Counted from the stretch's first letter, positions 1-8,822 are shown. The stretch is DNA of 64,000 bases from Cytophagales bacterium (GCA_020402945.1 JADBYQ010000013.1:62001-126000), one strand, 5' to 3'. Made by a program: numbers and translations. Notes: a model not told the origin generated them from the letters alone.

Positions 1-1131
1 GACAACGCTGCTACCACGCCACTCGATCCAGAAGTATTTGAGACCATGAAACCTTTCATGCTGGAAGATTTTGGTAATCCTTCTTCCACTCACGCTCATG
101 GACGCAAGGTGCGCGCAGCTATTGAATCAGCTAGAAAAAAAGTAGCTGAACTACTTAACTGTACGCCCGGTGAAATCATTTTTACCTCTGGAGGCACGGA
201 GGCAGACAACACACTCATTCGATGTAGCATCAATACGTACCAGCTTGAACATGCTATTTCTACTCCCATTGAGCATCATGCCGTAACTCACACACTTGAA
301 ACCTTAGAAAAGGAAGGTAAAATAAAATTGCATTTTGTAAAACTGGATGAAAAAGGCCATGTTGACTATATTCATCTGGAAGAATTACTAAAGGCTCACC
401 CCAAAGCAATTGTGTCGCTCATGCATGCCAATAATGAAATTGGCAACATCCTAGACTTAGAAAAAGTGGGCGAGCTGTGTAACCGTTACAAAGCTTACTT
501 TCAATCCGACACAGTGCAAACGATGGGGCATTATCGCCATGACATGAAGAAACTGAAAGTACACGGCTTAACGGCAGCCGCACATAAGTTTCATGGGCCA
601 AAAGGTGTGGGCTTCATGTACATCAACAAAGACAAAAAAATCCATCAACTCATTCACGGTGGCGCGCAAGAACGAAACATGCGCGGTGGCACTGAGAATG
701 TTTATGGAATTATTGGTTTAGCAAAAGCCCTTGAAATTTGCTATCGCGAAATGGAAGAGCACGAAAGTCAAATCAAGAAACTAAAATCGTACATGATCGA
801 AAAGTTGAGAACATCCATTCCGGGTGTAGACTTTCATGGTGATTCAGCAAATTTAGAGAGAAGTCTGTATACTGTTCTTAATGTGTGCTTGCCTGAATCA
901 GAGGAAAATGAAATGTTGCTTTTCAATTTAGACATGCAAGGGATTTCCGCATCCGGTGGTAGTGCCTGTTCTAGTGGTGCTTCTACCGGTTCGCATGTCT
1001 TGGGCGCATTATACCCAGAATCAAAACGGGGAGCCATTCGTTTTTCGTTTAGCAAATACAATACCCCTGAAGAGATTGATTTTGTTGTGAATAAATTAAC
1101 TGAAATCTGTCGAGCTACGGTAAATAGCTAA
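1..1131 (+). CDS. cysteine desulfurase, NifS/IscS family (5' end outside window)
   Basis: PLP enzyme that takes sulfur from L-cysteine, leaving alanine and an enzyme persulfide for Fe-S cluster and thiocofactor synthesis. The frame is open from base 1 and its first codons read DNAATTPLD, the conserved N-terminal motif of the family, so only a few codons are missing; the ATG at 46 is internal. The PLP lysine is in AAHKFHGPKG (codon 586-588) and the catalytic cysteine in SACSSG (codon 967-969). The protein ends at the normal family length. No iscU or suf gene follows; the next gene is convergent. Family certain; the SGGSACSSG loop favours the IscS-like over the SufS-like class. Confidence 0.93.
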   Translation, partial: DNAATTPLDPEVFETMKPFMLEDFGNPSSTHAHGRKVRAAIESARKKVAELLNCTPGEIIFTSGGTEADNTLIRCSINTYQLEHAISTPIEHHAVTHTLETLEKEGKIKLHFVKLDEKGHVDYIHLEELLKAHPKAIVSLMHANNEIGNILDLEKVGELCNRYKAYFQSDTVQTMGHYRHDMKKLKVHGLTAAAHKFHGPKGVGFMYINKDKKIHQLIHGGAQERNMRGGTENVYGIIGLAKALEICYREMEEHESQIKKLKSYMIEKLRTSIPGVDFHGDSANLERSLYTVLNVCLPESEENEMLLFNLDMQGISASGGSACSSGASTGSHVLGALYPESKRGAIRFSFSKYNTPEEIDFVVNKLTEICRATVNS

Positions 1132-1176
1132 TCGTCCGAAAACCGAATCATTCGCCTGAACGGTGCAAGGTGACCA

Positions 1177-2469
1177 TTAGTGTACTGGGTGCATCCTGGT
1201 GCCAAATCGCTTAACGATTATTTTTTCTAAACTTTCTCTATGATTGGGATGAGAAACCTTTAAAATCTCATAAGCTCGCTGACGCAAATTTTTTCCATAT
1301 AAATAAGCCGTCCCAAATTCAGTGACCAAGTAATGCATGTGGGCCCGGGTTGTGACAACACCAGCCCCTGATTTTATCTCGGGTACAATTTTCGAAACGC
1401 CCTTCTTTGTAGCCGAAACTAGCGCAATAATTGGTTTTCCTCCATCAGACAAAGCTGCCCCGCGTATAAAATCCATTTGTCCGCCCACGCCAGAATATTG
1501 ATACGTACCAATTGAGTCTGCACACACCTGGCCTGTAATGTCTACTTCAATGGCGCTATTAATGGCAACCACTTTCGAGTTTGCACGAATCACTCGCGTA
1601 TCATTTACGTAGCTCGCTTCCAAAAAGGCAAACTGCGGATTATCATCCAAAAAGGCATACAATTCTTTTGAACCAATAGTAAAACCAGAAACCACTTTGC
1701 CAGGATGCTTCTTTTTGTACGCATTGGTGACCACGCCTTGTTTGATCAGATCCATAACGCCATCTGAAAACATTTCCGTGTGAATGCCAAGATCTTTGCA
1801 ATGCCCCATGGCTTTTAAGGCTGCGTCCGGAATGGATCCAATCCCTAATTGAAGTGTAGAGCGATCTTCCACCAATGAGGCAATGTTTCTTCCAATTGTT
1901 AGATCTTCTTCTGTCAGTTGACTGGAATAGGAGACTTCAGGAAGCGAATCGGTGCATTCCACCAGCGCATCAAATCGGCTCACATGGATAAAACCATCCC
2001 CATGTGTACGAGGCATGTTGGGGTTAACCTGAGCGATCAGCTTTTTGGCATATTTGGCCGCAGACTTAACTACATCAACAGACACGCCCATCGAACAAAA
2101 GCCATGTTTATCCGGTGCCGAAACGTGGATCAGTGCCACATCGAGCGGCAATAGCTTCTTTTCAAATAGTCTGGAAATCTCACTTAGGAATATGGGAATG
2201 TAATCACCTCGTCCATCACTTACAGCTTCGCGAATTGTGGCGGAAACAAAAAGAGAATTAAAATAAAAGCTTTCACGATATATTGGCTTGGCAATTTCCT
2301 GATTTCCCAACATGCTGATGGCAACCAACTCGACCTCCCTCAACTCAGGTGACCGCTTAGCCAGCGCATCTAACAATAAGGATGGCGTGGCAGCGCTGCC
2401 ATGAACAAATACCCTGTCGCCTGATCGGATTAATTTTACGGCTTCGTCCGCTGAAACAAACTGACTCAT
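1177..2469 (-). CDS. acetyl-CoA hydrolase/transferase family CoA-transferase
   Basis: Transfers CoA between acyl-CoA and a free acid such as acetate, or hydrolyses acyl-CoA, through a glutamyl-CoA thioester. Visible family marks are the N-terminal VHGSAATPSLLLDAL, the glycine-rich LGIGSIPDAAL, HTEMFSDGVMDL, INSAIEVDITGQV with the likely catalytic glutamate, and SGVGGQMDFIRGA. I chose the ATG at 2469 (MSQFVSADEAV) because the family begins there; the frame stays open to 2532, but those 21 codons look non-coding. Length 430 residues fits the 4-hydroxybutyrate/succinyl-CoA:acetate CoA-transferase group. Divergent from the DUF2520 gene. Substrate cannot be told from sequence. Confidence 0.88.
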   Translation of the reverse strand: MSQFVSADEAVKLIRSGDRVFVHGSAATPSLLLDALAKRSPELREVELVAISMLGNQEIAKPIYRESFYFNSLFVSATIREAVSDGRGDYIPIFLSEISRLFEKKLLPLDVALIHVSAPDKHGFCSMGVSVDVVKSAAKYAKKLIAQVNPNMPRTHGDGFIHVSRFDALVECTDSLPEVSYSSQLTEEDLTIGRNIASLVEDRSTLQLGIGSIPDAALKAMGHCKDLGIHTEMFSDGVMDLIKQGVVTNAYKKKHPGKVVSGFTIGSKELYAFLDDNPQFAFLEASYVNDTRVIRANSKVVAINSAIEVDITGQVCADSIGTYQYSGVGGQMDFIRGAALSDGGKPIIALVSATKKGVSKIVPEIKSGAGVVTTRAHMHYLVTEFGTAYLYGKNLRQRAYEILKVSHPNHRESLEKIIVKRFGTRMHPVH

Positions 2470-2551
2470 TTTTTTATAATTTATGACCGAAAGATAGAGG
2501 TGAATTTTATGCTCCACGCTGACTTTCATCATATTTAATTAGTTTTATTGA

Positions 2552-3337
2552 ATGAGAAGAGAAGTAACCGTTTCGTTTATTGGCTCGGGAAATTTGGCCT
2601 GGCATTTGGCTCCCGCTCTAGACAATGTTGGGTTTGTAGTAAAAGAGGTTTATAGTCGTAATCCTCGACATGCTGAACAGTTGACCTCGCGTTTATACCA
2701 AGCTGAAGTAAAAGCCTCACTTGACTTTTCAACCAGTAGCTCATCCATCTTCATTATAGCAACAAGTGATGATGTCATTAAAAGTATTGCCCAGGAAATC
2801 ATTTTACCGGAAGAGGCCATTTTAGTACATACCTCTGGCAGTCAGCCACTAAGCGAACTCGAATTTTCTGCTACTCCGAACCTGGGAGTGTTCTATCCAC
2901 TTCAATCATTTAGCAAGCAGAAGAAAGTTGACTTTAAAAGCATCCCTATTTTTATCGAAAGCCAAAATCAAGAGACGGATCAGTTCTTGCTATTGATGGC
3001 AAAAGCGATTAGTAATCAGGTAGTGAAAATCGGATCTGGCGATCGGGTCGCCTTGCATGTAGCGGCTGTGTTTGCCTCTAATTTTACAAACCATATGTTG
3101 GCCATTTCGAAGAGTATCCTTCAACAAAACAGTTTGGATTTTGAGTGGCTAAAACCACTTATTACTGAAACGGTTCAAAAAAGTTTGGCCATTGGACCCA
3201 ATAATGCCCAAACGGGCCCCGCAAGTAGAGGAGATCTGGAGATTTTGGACAAACATCTCGAGTTTTTAAATGAAGATGAATCAGTAGCTGAGCTCTACAA
3301 GATCATTAGTCAACACATAGTAGACAACTATCAATGA
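2552..3337 (+). CDS. Rossmann-fold and DUF2520 domain protein
   Basis: 261 residues. The N-terminal half is a Rossmann fold with FIGSGNLAWHLAPAL (NAD(P)-binding loop) like that of ProC or F420-dependent NADP reductases; the C-terminal half is the helical DUF2520 dimerisation domain, with GSGDRVALHVAAVFASNF and GPNNAQTGPASRGD as landmarks. This pairing is a conserved Bacteroidota protein annotated as a short-chain or ProC-like dehydrogenase; its substrate is not known. It starts 20 bases beyond the farthest possible start of the divergent CoA-transferase, so the two probably share a promoter region. Reaction is inferred from the fold only. Confidence 0.82.
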   Translation: MRREVTVSFIGSGNLAWHLAPALDNVGFVVKEVYSRNPRHAEQLTSRLYQAEVKASLDFSTSSSSIFIIATSDDVIKSIAQEIILPEEAILVHTSGSQPLSELEFSATPNLGVFYPLQSFSKQKKVDFKSIPIFIESQNQETDQFLLLMAKAISNQVVKIGSGDRVALHVAAVFASNFTNHMLAISKSILQQNSLDFEWLKPLITETVQKSLAIGPNNAQTGPASRGDLEILDKHLEFLNEDESVAELYKIISQHIVDNYQ

Positions 3338-3377
3338 TAAAAAAATCAGTATCTTTATTTATAAAATTGACACTGCC

Positions 3378-3920
3378 ATGAAAAAAATTTTTTACCTGAT
3401 CACTTGCGCTGTACTTGCCTTCGTCCACTCGTTTGCACAAAGCGTTAGGATCATCCAGCCTACTGACACTAAGAAAGAATGGAAACTTGTTAAGCCAAAA
3501 CAACTCTATGTTCTTAACGGGATAGAGCTAATAGATAGTTTAGCGCTGGTTAAGTTAGATGCCAATGATCTCGAAAAACTAGAAATATTAAACGAAGTGG
3601 ATGGTGAACGCCTTTATGGCAAAAAGGGTGCTAGTGGTGTAGTCATAGCAACAACAAAAGCAAACAAGGCAATGACCATTAATCCACCCGCCATTGCGTT
3701 AGCCAAAACGAGTCCTTTGTTTATTTTGGATAATGTAGAGATGCCTGGCATCGATTTAGATAAGGTGAAACCGGAGGATATCGAATCAATTGAAGTTCTT
3801 AAGGATAAGAAGGCAATAGAACCCTATGGCGAGAAAGGTAAAAACGGGGTGGTGATTATCAGCACAAAAAGTTTCACAAGGGACAGGCAATACCAGAAAT
3901 TGCGCTCCCAAAAGGATTAG
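3378..3920 (+). CDS. secreted protein made of two TonB-plug-like halves
   Basis: 180 residues with a signal peptide (MKKIFYLITCAVLAFVHSFA). The mature part is two homologous segments. Each has a short strand holding LYVLNGIEL or LFILDNVEM, a linker, an IEVLKD-like strand (DLEKLEILNEVDG; DIESIEVLKDKKA) and ends in a glycine loop plus strand (YGKKGASGVVIATTK; YGEKGKNGVVIISTK). The last motif is the end of the plug domain in SusC/RagA-type TonB-dependent receptors, but no beta-barrel follows. It is probably periplasmic. Stand-alone plug-like proteins occur in Bacteroidota, often near receptors or BlaR-type genes; none is adjacent here. Function unknown. Confidence 0.7.
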   Translation: MKKIFYLITCAVLAFVHSFAQSVRIIQPTDTKKEWKLVKPKQLYVLNGIELIDSLALVKLDANDLEKLEILNEVDGERLYGKKGASGVVIATTKANKAMTINPPAIALAKTSPLFILDNVEMPGIDLDKVKPEDIESIEVLKDKKAIEPYGEKGKNGVVIISTKSFTRDRQYQKLRSQKD

Positions 3921-3930
3921 CCGTTACCAA

Positions 3931-4089
3931 TCAGGCTTCCCAAACCCACATTACTGTCAAGCCCAGCTGAAATTTAGCGCCCAGCCTGGGTGTTACAAGA
4001 AAGCTACTGCGCGAATACAGAAGCTGCTGGGCGTCTATTACGGTTAGATCATCGGTGCTTTTGAAGATTTTAAGTATTAATCTGTACAT
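3931..4089 (-). other. short unexplained minus-strand reading frame, possible barrel-protein remnant
   Basis: A 52-residue frame from an ATG at 4089 to a TGA at 3931. Its C-terminal part (SSFLVTPRLGAKFQLGL) alternates hydrophobic and polar residues like a transmembrane beta-strand of an outer-membrane protein. There is no signal peptide and nothing upstream continues it. It may be chance or the 3' remnant of a barrel gene. No other feature is visible in 3921-4119. Confidence 0.2.
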
Positions 4090-4119
4090 TGCTGGTATCA
4101 AATTTAAAATCAGGTAATT

Positions 4120-4251
4120 ATGAGAATGCTACCGGTTAAATTCTACTACCAGAGGGCGCGTATTCTTGGATACTTACTTAGCGCTTGCCTGCTGGTTTAC
4201 TTAATCTCCCTGTTGTTCCCCGACAGTATTTTCTCGAACTTCTTAAAATGA
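4120..4251 (+). CDS. small single-pass membrane protein, first of an overlapping pair
   Basis: 43 residues: a short basic N-terminus with FYYQRARILGYLL followed by a hydrophobic helix (about residues 17-35) and a short tail. It is recognisable as a gene because the next tiny frame, which overlaps its stop codon as ATGA, encodes a second protein with the same N-terminal pattern (YYxRxRxxGYLL) although the codons differ. Matching protein sequence with different codons in two adjacent frames is hard to get by chance. Predicted to insert in the inner membrane with the basic end in the cytoplasm. Function unknown; possible roles are a regulator of a larger membrane complex or a toxin-like peptide. 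Confidence 0.5.
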   Translation: MRMLPVKFYYQRARILGYLLSACLLVYLISLLFPDSIFSNFLK

Positions 4252-4355
4252 ATGTAAAAGGATACTACAACCGCGGCCGTGTTTTTGGATACCTGCTCAT
4301 AGCGGCAGCTATAAGTTTTGCCCTTTACTATTTGTATACAGTCGCTACAAACTAG
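4248..4355 (+). CDS. small single-pass membrane protein, second of an overlapping pair
   Basis: 35 residues. It begins MNVKGYYNRGRVFGYLL, continues as one hydrophobic helix (about residues 13-31) and ends VATN. The ATG lies inside the stop region of the preceding frame (ATGA, 4248-4251), the usual sign of translational coupling. The shared YYxRxRxxGYLL segment marks the two as tandem paralogues. Too short for normal gene finding and not recognised as a known family. Confidence 0.5.
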   Translation: MNVKGYYNRGRVFGYLLIAAAISFALYYLYTVATN

Positions 4356-4472
4356 GTGATTGTTTTGCCAGAAGGTCAGAAGTAGATTAAAACCAGCCCA
4401 CGTAAGGTTGTGGCTCATTTATGTCAATTACGGCTTACGATTTTTCTACTTTTACAGACTCAATTCATAGCT

Positions 4473-7400
4473 ATGCGTTTCCTCTTCGTTTTCATATCGC
4501 TATTGCCCTTTTTATCAATCGCACAGAACCAAGATTCTTTACAGCAGGTGTTTTACAAAACCGCCCTGGAGAATTTAAAAAAAGGGAATTATCAGGAGGC
4601 CTCCGTTCAATTTTCACAGTTAATTACAACCGGTTTTAGCAATAAAGAAGTGTTTGCTAAACGGGGAATTGCACACTTCCAATTGGGTGAATTCGAAACC
4701 GCGAAGACAGATTTTGACGAAGCCGTAAAACTGCGGGTCAACACCGGAGAAGTTTTTCAGTTTCGCGGAAATACGAGATACAAACTGGAAGATTTCCAGG
4801 GGTGCATTTCAGATTTAGAAAAAGCGATTCAACTAGGTGTTAACCAGTTCGAGACATTTGCCAACCTCGGCAATGCTAAGTTTCGTGTTGAAAACTATAA
4901 AGAAGCGATTATCAACTACGACAAAGCCTTTGCCACCGGCAAAAAAGATTATGTGCTTTTTAACAATAGAGGAAAAGCAAAAGTCACATTAAAAGATTTC
5001 TCTGGTGCGCTGGGCGATTTTGATGAAGCGCTGAAATTAAAACCAGACTACGACAAAGCACTGGAAAACCGTGCCCATACAAGATTCGAACTGAAGGACT
5101 GGAAAGGAGCAATTGCTGATTTTGAGAGAATTATTTCCGCGGGCCGCAGCGATGAAAGTATCTTTCAGCAAGTTGGAACTGCCAAATTCAACATTGGCGA
5201 TTTCAAAGGGTGTGCTGAAGCTCTTAACAAAGTTGTATCGAAAGGAGTCAAGGACAAAGAGGTATTTCGCAAATTAGGCATTAGCTTAGGAAAGCTAAAG
5301 GACTATCAAGGAAGTGCCAATGCCTTGGCTGCGGCAGTTTCATTAGGAGTAAGTGACAAAGAAGTATTCGAACAACTGGGTACGGCACAATACTTCACAA
5401 AAGATGACAAAGGTGCTATTGAATCCTTAAGTCGTGCAATTGGTTTGGGTGTGGCTACCAAAGAAGCCTATCTCTACAAAGGCAATTCAGAATTCAACTT
5501 GAAGGCTGTTGACAATGCCATAGTCGATTTAGAAAAAGCCATCGCATTAGGTGCCATCGATTTTGATGCATTTAAAAACGTTGCTGATGCCAAATTCTTA
5601 AAGAATGATTTCGCAAACGCTATTAAGTTTTACGACAAGGCTGCAACATTCCCCGTTGCAGATGCAGTCGTTTTTAACAACCGTGGAAAAGCGAAGTTTA
5701 ACCTCGGTGATGTGAAGGGCTCGCTGCCTGATTTCGACAAAGCGATCTCACTTAAAGCTGATTACACAAAGGCTTTGTTAAATCGTGGAACTGTTAGATT
5801 CAATCTGGCAAATTATCAGGGAGCGGTAGAGGATCTTGAAAAAGCAAAGAGTAGCGGAGATGCATCCGCTGAACTTCAGAAAATGCTGGGCATTTCAAAA
5901 TATATTCTCAACGATAAGGCTGGTGCAAAAACGTCACTAGAAAGTGCCGTAAAATCTGGATTGAAAGACGGAAAAGTAAATCTTTATCTAGGTTACCTGC
6001 AATACGATGCTAAAGAGTGGAAGCCTGCTATTGACGCGCTAACAGCAGCGGAAGCCAGTGGTGAAAAAGAAATAGGTCTTTATGAAAAAAGAGGGAAGGC
6101 AAATTTCCAGACGCAAGACTTTACAAGCTCGATCACTGATTTAGAAAAGGTAGCGCAAAAGGGTGCGCCCGATGTTGCCACACTGGAGTTTTTAGGTCTT
6201 GCTTACATGCAACAACAAAAGAACACAGAAGGGTTACTCAATCTTGAAAAAGCTTCGATTGCTGGAAGCAAAAACAAGGATGTGTATTTCCAAGTTGGCA
6301 ATGGACGTTTCAAGGAGAAAAACTATAGAGGTGCGATAGATGCCTACGACAAAGCCATTTCCTTTGGCGCTTCCGATGAGATCGTGTTCAACAACCGTGG
6401 CAAAGCCAAACTAAATTTAAATTTAGTCAACGAGTCGCTAGCTGATTTTGACAAATCCCTTCAAATCAAAGCAAACTATTCCCAAGCATTGAAAAACAGA
6501 GCGGCTGTAAACTTTCAATTGAAAGATTGGGCCAAGGTGGTTGCCGATCTTACCATTGTGGCAACCGCAGGTGCTGCGAATGCTGATGACTTCGCACTTT
6601 TAGGACTTGCACGGTTTGAGCAAAAAGAGTACAAAGCTGCCATCGATGATTTATCGAAATCCTTTGAAGGTCGCGAAAACGACCAATCCACCAATCCAAT
6701 TGTCAAGCAAGCCTATTCGGCTCGCGGAGTTTGCTTTTTTGAAACCCAGGACTTTGTCAAAGCAGTTGTTGATTTTACAAAGGCTATTGAGCTTGGTGAA
6801 ACTTCTGCCGACATCTTCTTTAGGCGTGGCGCGTGTCGTTTCAATGCGAAGGAGTATACTGCTGCTCTACCTGATCTGGAAAAAGCAATTGCTGGAGGAT
6901 ATCAGGAGGGGACAGTATTTGATATGCGAGGTGTGTGCAAACTCAGTAACAAAGATGTAAGTGGTTCTTTATCGGATTTTAATGCAGCGCTCGAGAAAAA
7001 TCCAAAATTGATGGCCGCCTACTACCACCGCGGTGACGCCAAATTCTTAACCAATGATTTTGCGGGTGCTATAGAAGATTATTCACAAGCCATTCGTAGC
7101 GGAATCACCGATGAAGTGATTTTTAATAATCGTGGAAAAGCCTATTTCAATATTGAAAAATATGAGGACGCAATAGCAGATTTCGGCACAGCAATTGGAA
7201 AGAAAAGTGATTATGCGAAAGCGCACGACAACAGAGCTGCCGCCTATTTGAAACTTAAGAAATACGATGAAGCAATAAAAGATCTTCGCTTACTTGAAAA
7301 ACTAACTGAAAAACCAGACGGGAATTTCTACCAAAAGCTTGGAGAAGCATATTTCGAAATGAAGAACTACGTCCTGGCACAGGAATACCTGGAAAAAGCC

Positions 7401-7970
7401 ATCGCTGGAGGGAATCGCAGCAAAGAGGTATTGTTCAAAAAAGGCAAGTCGCTGCTAGAGCAACAGGAGTTTCAATTGTCTGTTCGAGATTTTGACGAAG
7501 CGCTGAAGGCAGGCGAAAATACCATTGCGCTTTTTCAAGAGCGGGCAAACGCTTATCTTGGATTAGGGAATCGAAAAGGCGCGTTAGATAATATTGCCAA
7601 AGCGATTGCGCTTGATCCAAACAACGCTGATTTGTATTACAATAGCGGTCTGATAAAAGAGGAAAATGGAGAATTTGAGTCGGCAAAAACGGATTATGAT
7701 AAAGCCATCAAATTAAACCCAAAAGATGCCTCTGCCTTTTATGGCAGAGCTGCCTGTAAAGCAGAATTAGGGGATTATGGCGCGGGAATTTCCGATTTAG
7801 ATGATGCCATTGCCATCAAGCCTAAAGATGCTTCCTACCACAAGCAAAGAGGTAATTTCAATTATCAATTGGGTAACAAGAATGAGGCGTGCGCGGACTG
7901 GAAAAAGGCACTCGAACTGGGGGATACAAAAGTTAAGTTCTCGATCGATCAGTATTGCAATAAAAAATAA
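4473..7970 (+). CDS. giant secreted/periplasmic TPR protein with a seven-TPR super-repeat
   Basis: 1165 residues from the ATG at 4473, chosen because it opens a signal peptide (MRFLFVFISLLPFLSIAQ); the frame is open from 4410. The rest is a continuous array of about 32 tetratricopeptide repeats with the usual A/G-x3-F/Y-x2-A-I-x-D-[LF]-x-K-A-I pattern, forming a long solenoid for protein binding. A higher-order repeat is visible: the segment FNNRGKAK recurs with its phenylalanine codon at 4959, 5673, 6387 and 7122 (spacings 714, 714 and 735 bases, i.e. 238, 238 and 245 residues, seven TPRs each). The extra seven residues in the third unit come from an insertion near GRENDQSTN. No enzymatic domain. 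Likely a periplasmic or surface scaffold; partner unknown. Confidence 0.85.
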   Translation: MRFLFVFISLLPFLSIAQNQDSLQQVFYKTALENLKKGNYQEASVQFSQLITTGFSNKEVFAKRGIAHFQLGEFETAKTDFDEAVKLRVNTGEVFQFRGNTRYKLEDFQGCISDLEKAIQLGVNQFETFANLGNAKFRVENYKEAIINYDKAFATGKKDYVLFNNRGKAKVTLKDFSGALGDFDEALKLKPDYDKALENRAHTRFELKDWKGAIADFERIISAGRSDESIFQQVGTAKFNIGDFKGCAEALNKVVSKGVKDKEVFRKLGISLGKLKDYQGSANALAAAVSLGVSDKEVFEQLGTAQYFTKDDKGAIESLSRAIGLGVATKEAYLYKGNSEFNLKAVDNAIVDLEKAIALGAIDFDAFKNVADAKFLKNDFANAIKFYDKAATFPVADAVVFNNRGKAKFNLGDVKGSLPDFDKAISLKADYTKALLNRGTVRFNLANYQGAVEDLEKAKSSGDASAELQKMLGISKYILNDKAGAKTSLESAVKSGLKDGKVNLYLGYLQYDAKEWKPAIDALTAAEASGEKEIGLYEKRGKANFQTQDFTSSITDLEKVAQKGAPDVATLEFLGLAYMQQQKNTEGLLNLEKASIAGSKNKDVYFQVGNGRFKEKNYRGAIDAYDKAISFGASDEIVFNNRGKAKLNLNLVNESLADFDKSLQIKANYSQALKNRAAVNFQLKDWAKVVADLTIVATAGAANADDFALLGLARFEQKEYKAAIDDLSKSFEGRENDQSTNPIVKQAYSARGVCFFETQDFVKAVVDFTKAIELGETSADIFFRRGACRFNAKEYTAALPDLEKAIAGGYQEGTVFDMRGVCKLSNKDVSGSLSDFNAALEKNPKLMAAYYHRGDAKFLTNDFAGAIEDYSQAIRSGITDEVIFNNRGKAYFNIEKYEDAIADFGTAIGKKSDYAKAHDNRAAAYLKLKKYDEAIKDLRLLEKLTEKPDGNFYQKLGEAYFEMKNYVLAQEYLEKAIAGGNRSKEVLFKKGKSLLEQQEFQLSVRDFDEALKAGENTIALFQERANAYLGLGNRKGALDNIAKAIALDPNNADLYYNSGLIKEENGEFESAKTDYDKAIKLNPKDASAFYGRAACKAELGDYGAGISDLDDAIAIKPKDASYHKQRGNFNYQLGNKNEACADWKKALELGDTKVKFSIDQYCNKK

Positions 7971-8094
7971 TTCCAATTTGGGATTTCTTTTCCCATCCAT
8001 TGGTATAAAGTCACCTGATTTTATCGAAACAGTACTTCCATTATTTTGGGTTGCATAAAGGCGTTGAACTTTTATTGCCAAATAAAGCTCAAAA

Positions 8095-8199
8095 CTAAAC
8101 ACGAGCACCAAATCCAATCTTCAATCTTACGTCTGTCAGCAAAGGGTAGTTTTGGTCGGTGAATTGTAGGTTACGGTCATAATCTTTACTGCATGAATA
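8095..8199 (-). pseudogene. possible 3' remnant of an outer-membrane barrel protein
   Basis: On the minus strand 34 codons are open and end LLTDVRLKIGFGARV before TAG, resembling the last strand of a beta-barrel protein of the porin/TonB-receptor kind. A stop lies immediately upstream, so at most a fragment remains. It lies in the 222-base gap between the TPR gene and the nuclease-like gene. Weak evidence. Confidence 0.25.
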
Positions 8200-8705
8200 C
8201 TAAAACCAAAATGAATATGAAAAGCGTGGCGATCGGGATTTTAGGTTTACTGCTGCCAGTTTGTTTGTTGGCAACTGACGTGATCTCAGGAAAGGTGATC
8301 ACGGTGATCGATGGGAATACACTGGAAGTATTTACAGGTGAAAATGAAACCTACAAAATTTTCTTGTTTGGAATTGACTCCCCAGAACTAGAGCAAGAAT
8401 ACGGTGACAAAGCCAAGCGTTTACTTGAGAAATTGATTCTTGATAAAAATGTTGAGGTACAAATACAGGGAAAAGATCGTCTGGGCAATCGCCTCGGGAT
8501 CATTTTAGTCGATGGGGAAGACCCTCGTGAAAAATTGTTGGAAGAAGGACTAGCCTGGACATCTGAAAAAAATCCCATTGAGTCCCTAGAAACAATAAAA
8601 GAAAAATCGAAAGAAAAGCGAAAAGGACTTTGGAAAGAAAGCGAACCTACGCCTCCCTGGATTTTTCGCAGACAGCAAACGCTGTTGCAGTTCAAAACGA
8701 GTTAA
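8193..8705 (+). CDS. secreted staphylococcal-nuclease-fold protein with altered active site
   Basis: 170 residues; signal peptide (MKSVAIGILGLLLPVCLLA) then an SNase (OB-fold) domain with VIDGNTLEV, FGIDSPE, KNVEVQIQGKDRLGN and EEGLAW. Compared with S. aureus nuclease, Asp40 and Glu43 are kept (D62, E65 here), but calcium ligand Asp21 is Asn (N42), Arg35 is Phe (F57) and Arg87 is Asn (N99, followed by R100). Those three are needed for phosphodiester cleavage in the known enzyme, so this copy is probably inactive or uses another chemistry. In-frame ATGs lie at 8193, 8211 and 8217; the signal peptide fits any of them. Flanked by a TPR gene and by decayed mobile DNA. Confidence 0.8.
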   Translation: MNTKTKMNMKSVAIGILGLLLPVCLLATDVISGKVITVIDGNTLEVFTGENETYKIFLFGIDSPELEQEYGDKAKRLLEKLILDKNVEVQIQGKDRLGNRLGIILVDGEDPREKLLEEGLAWTSEKNPIESLETIKEKSKEKRKGLWKESEPTPPWIFRRQQTLLQFKTS

Positions 8706-8757
8706 GTTGCCAGTCAGCGGACAGTAACAATTGGATGGGTTTTGAGTTAAGCAAAAA

Positions 8758-8822
8758 ATCCCCGCCCTTGCTAGTGTTGTGCGTGAGCAGTAGCGCGTTG
8801 GCTCACCAACAAGCGAGATGAA
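8758..8822 (+). repeat. left hairpin repeat flanking the RAYT pseudogene
   Basis: About 65 bases beginning CCCGCCCTTG and ending ACAAGCGAGATG. Internally it folds: GTGAGC pairs with GCTCAC and CTTG with CAAG. An inverted, imperfect copy lies at 9386-9450, so the transposase-like gene sits between two repeats in opposite orientation, the layout of REP sequences around REP-associated tyrosine transposases. Confidence 0.6.

Noticed and set aside
4473-7970. CRISPR-like or satellite array in the repetitive gene
   Set aside because: The periodicity is protein-level TPR structure (34 codons) without conserved direct repeats and unique spacers.
7797-8117. 106-codon minus-strand frame at the end of the TPR gene
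   Set aside because: Mostly antisense to the TPR array; only the separate short frame at 8095-8199 resembled a barrel strand, and weakly.
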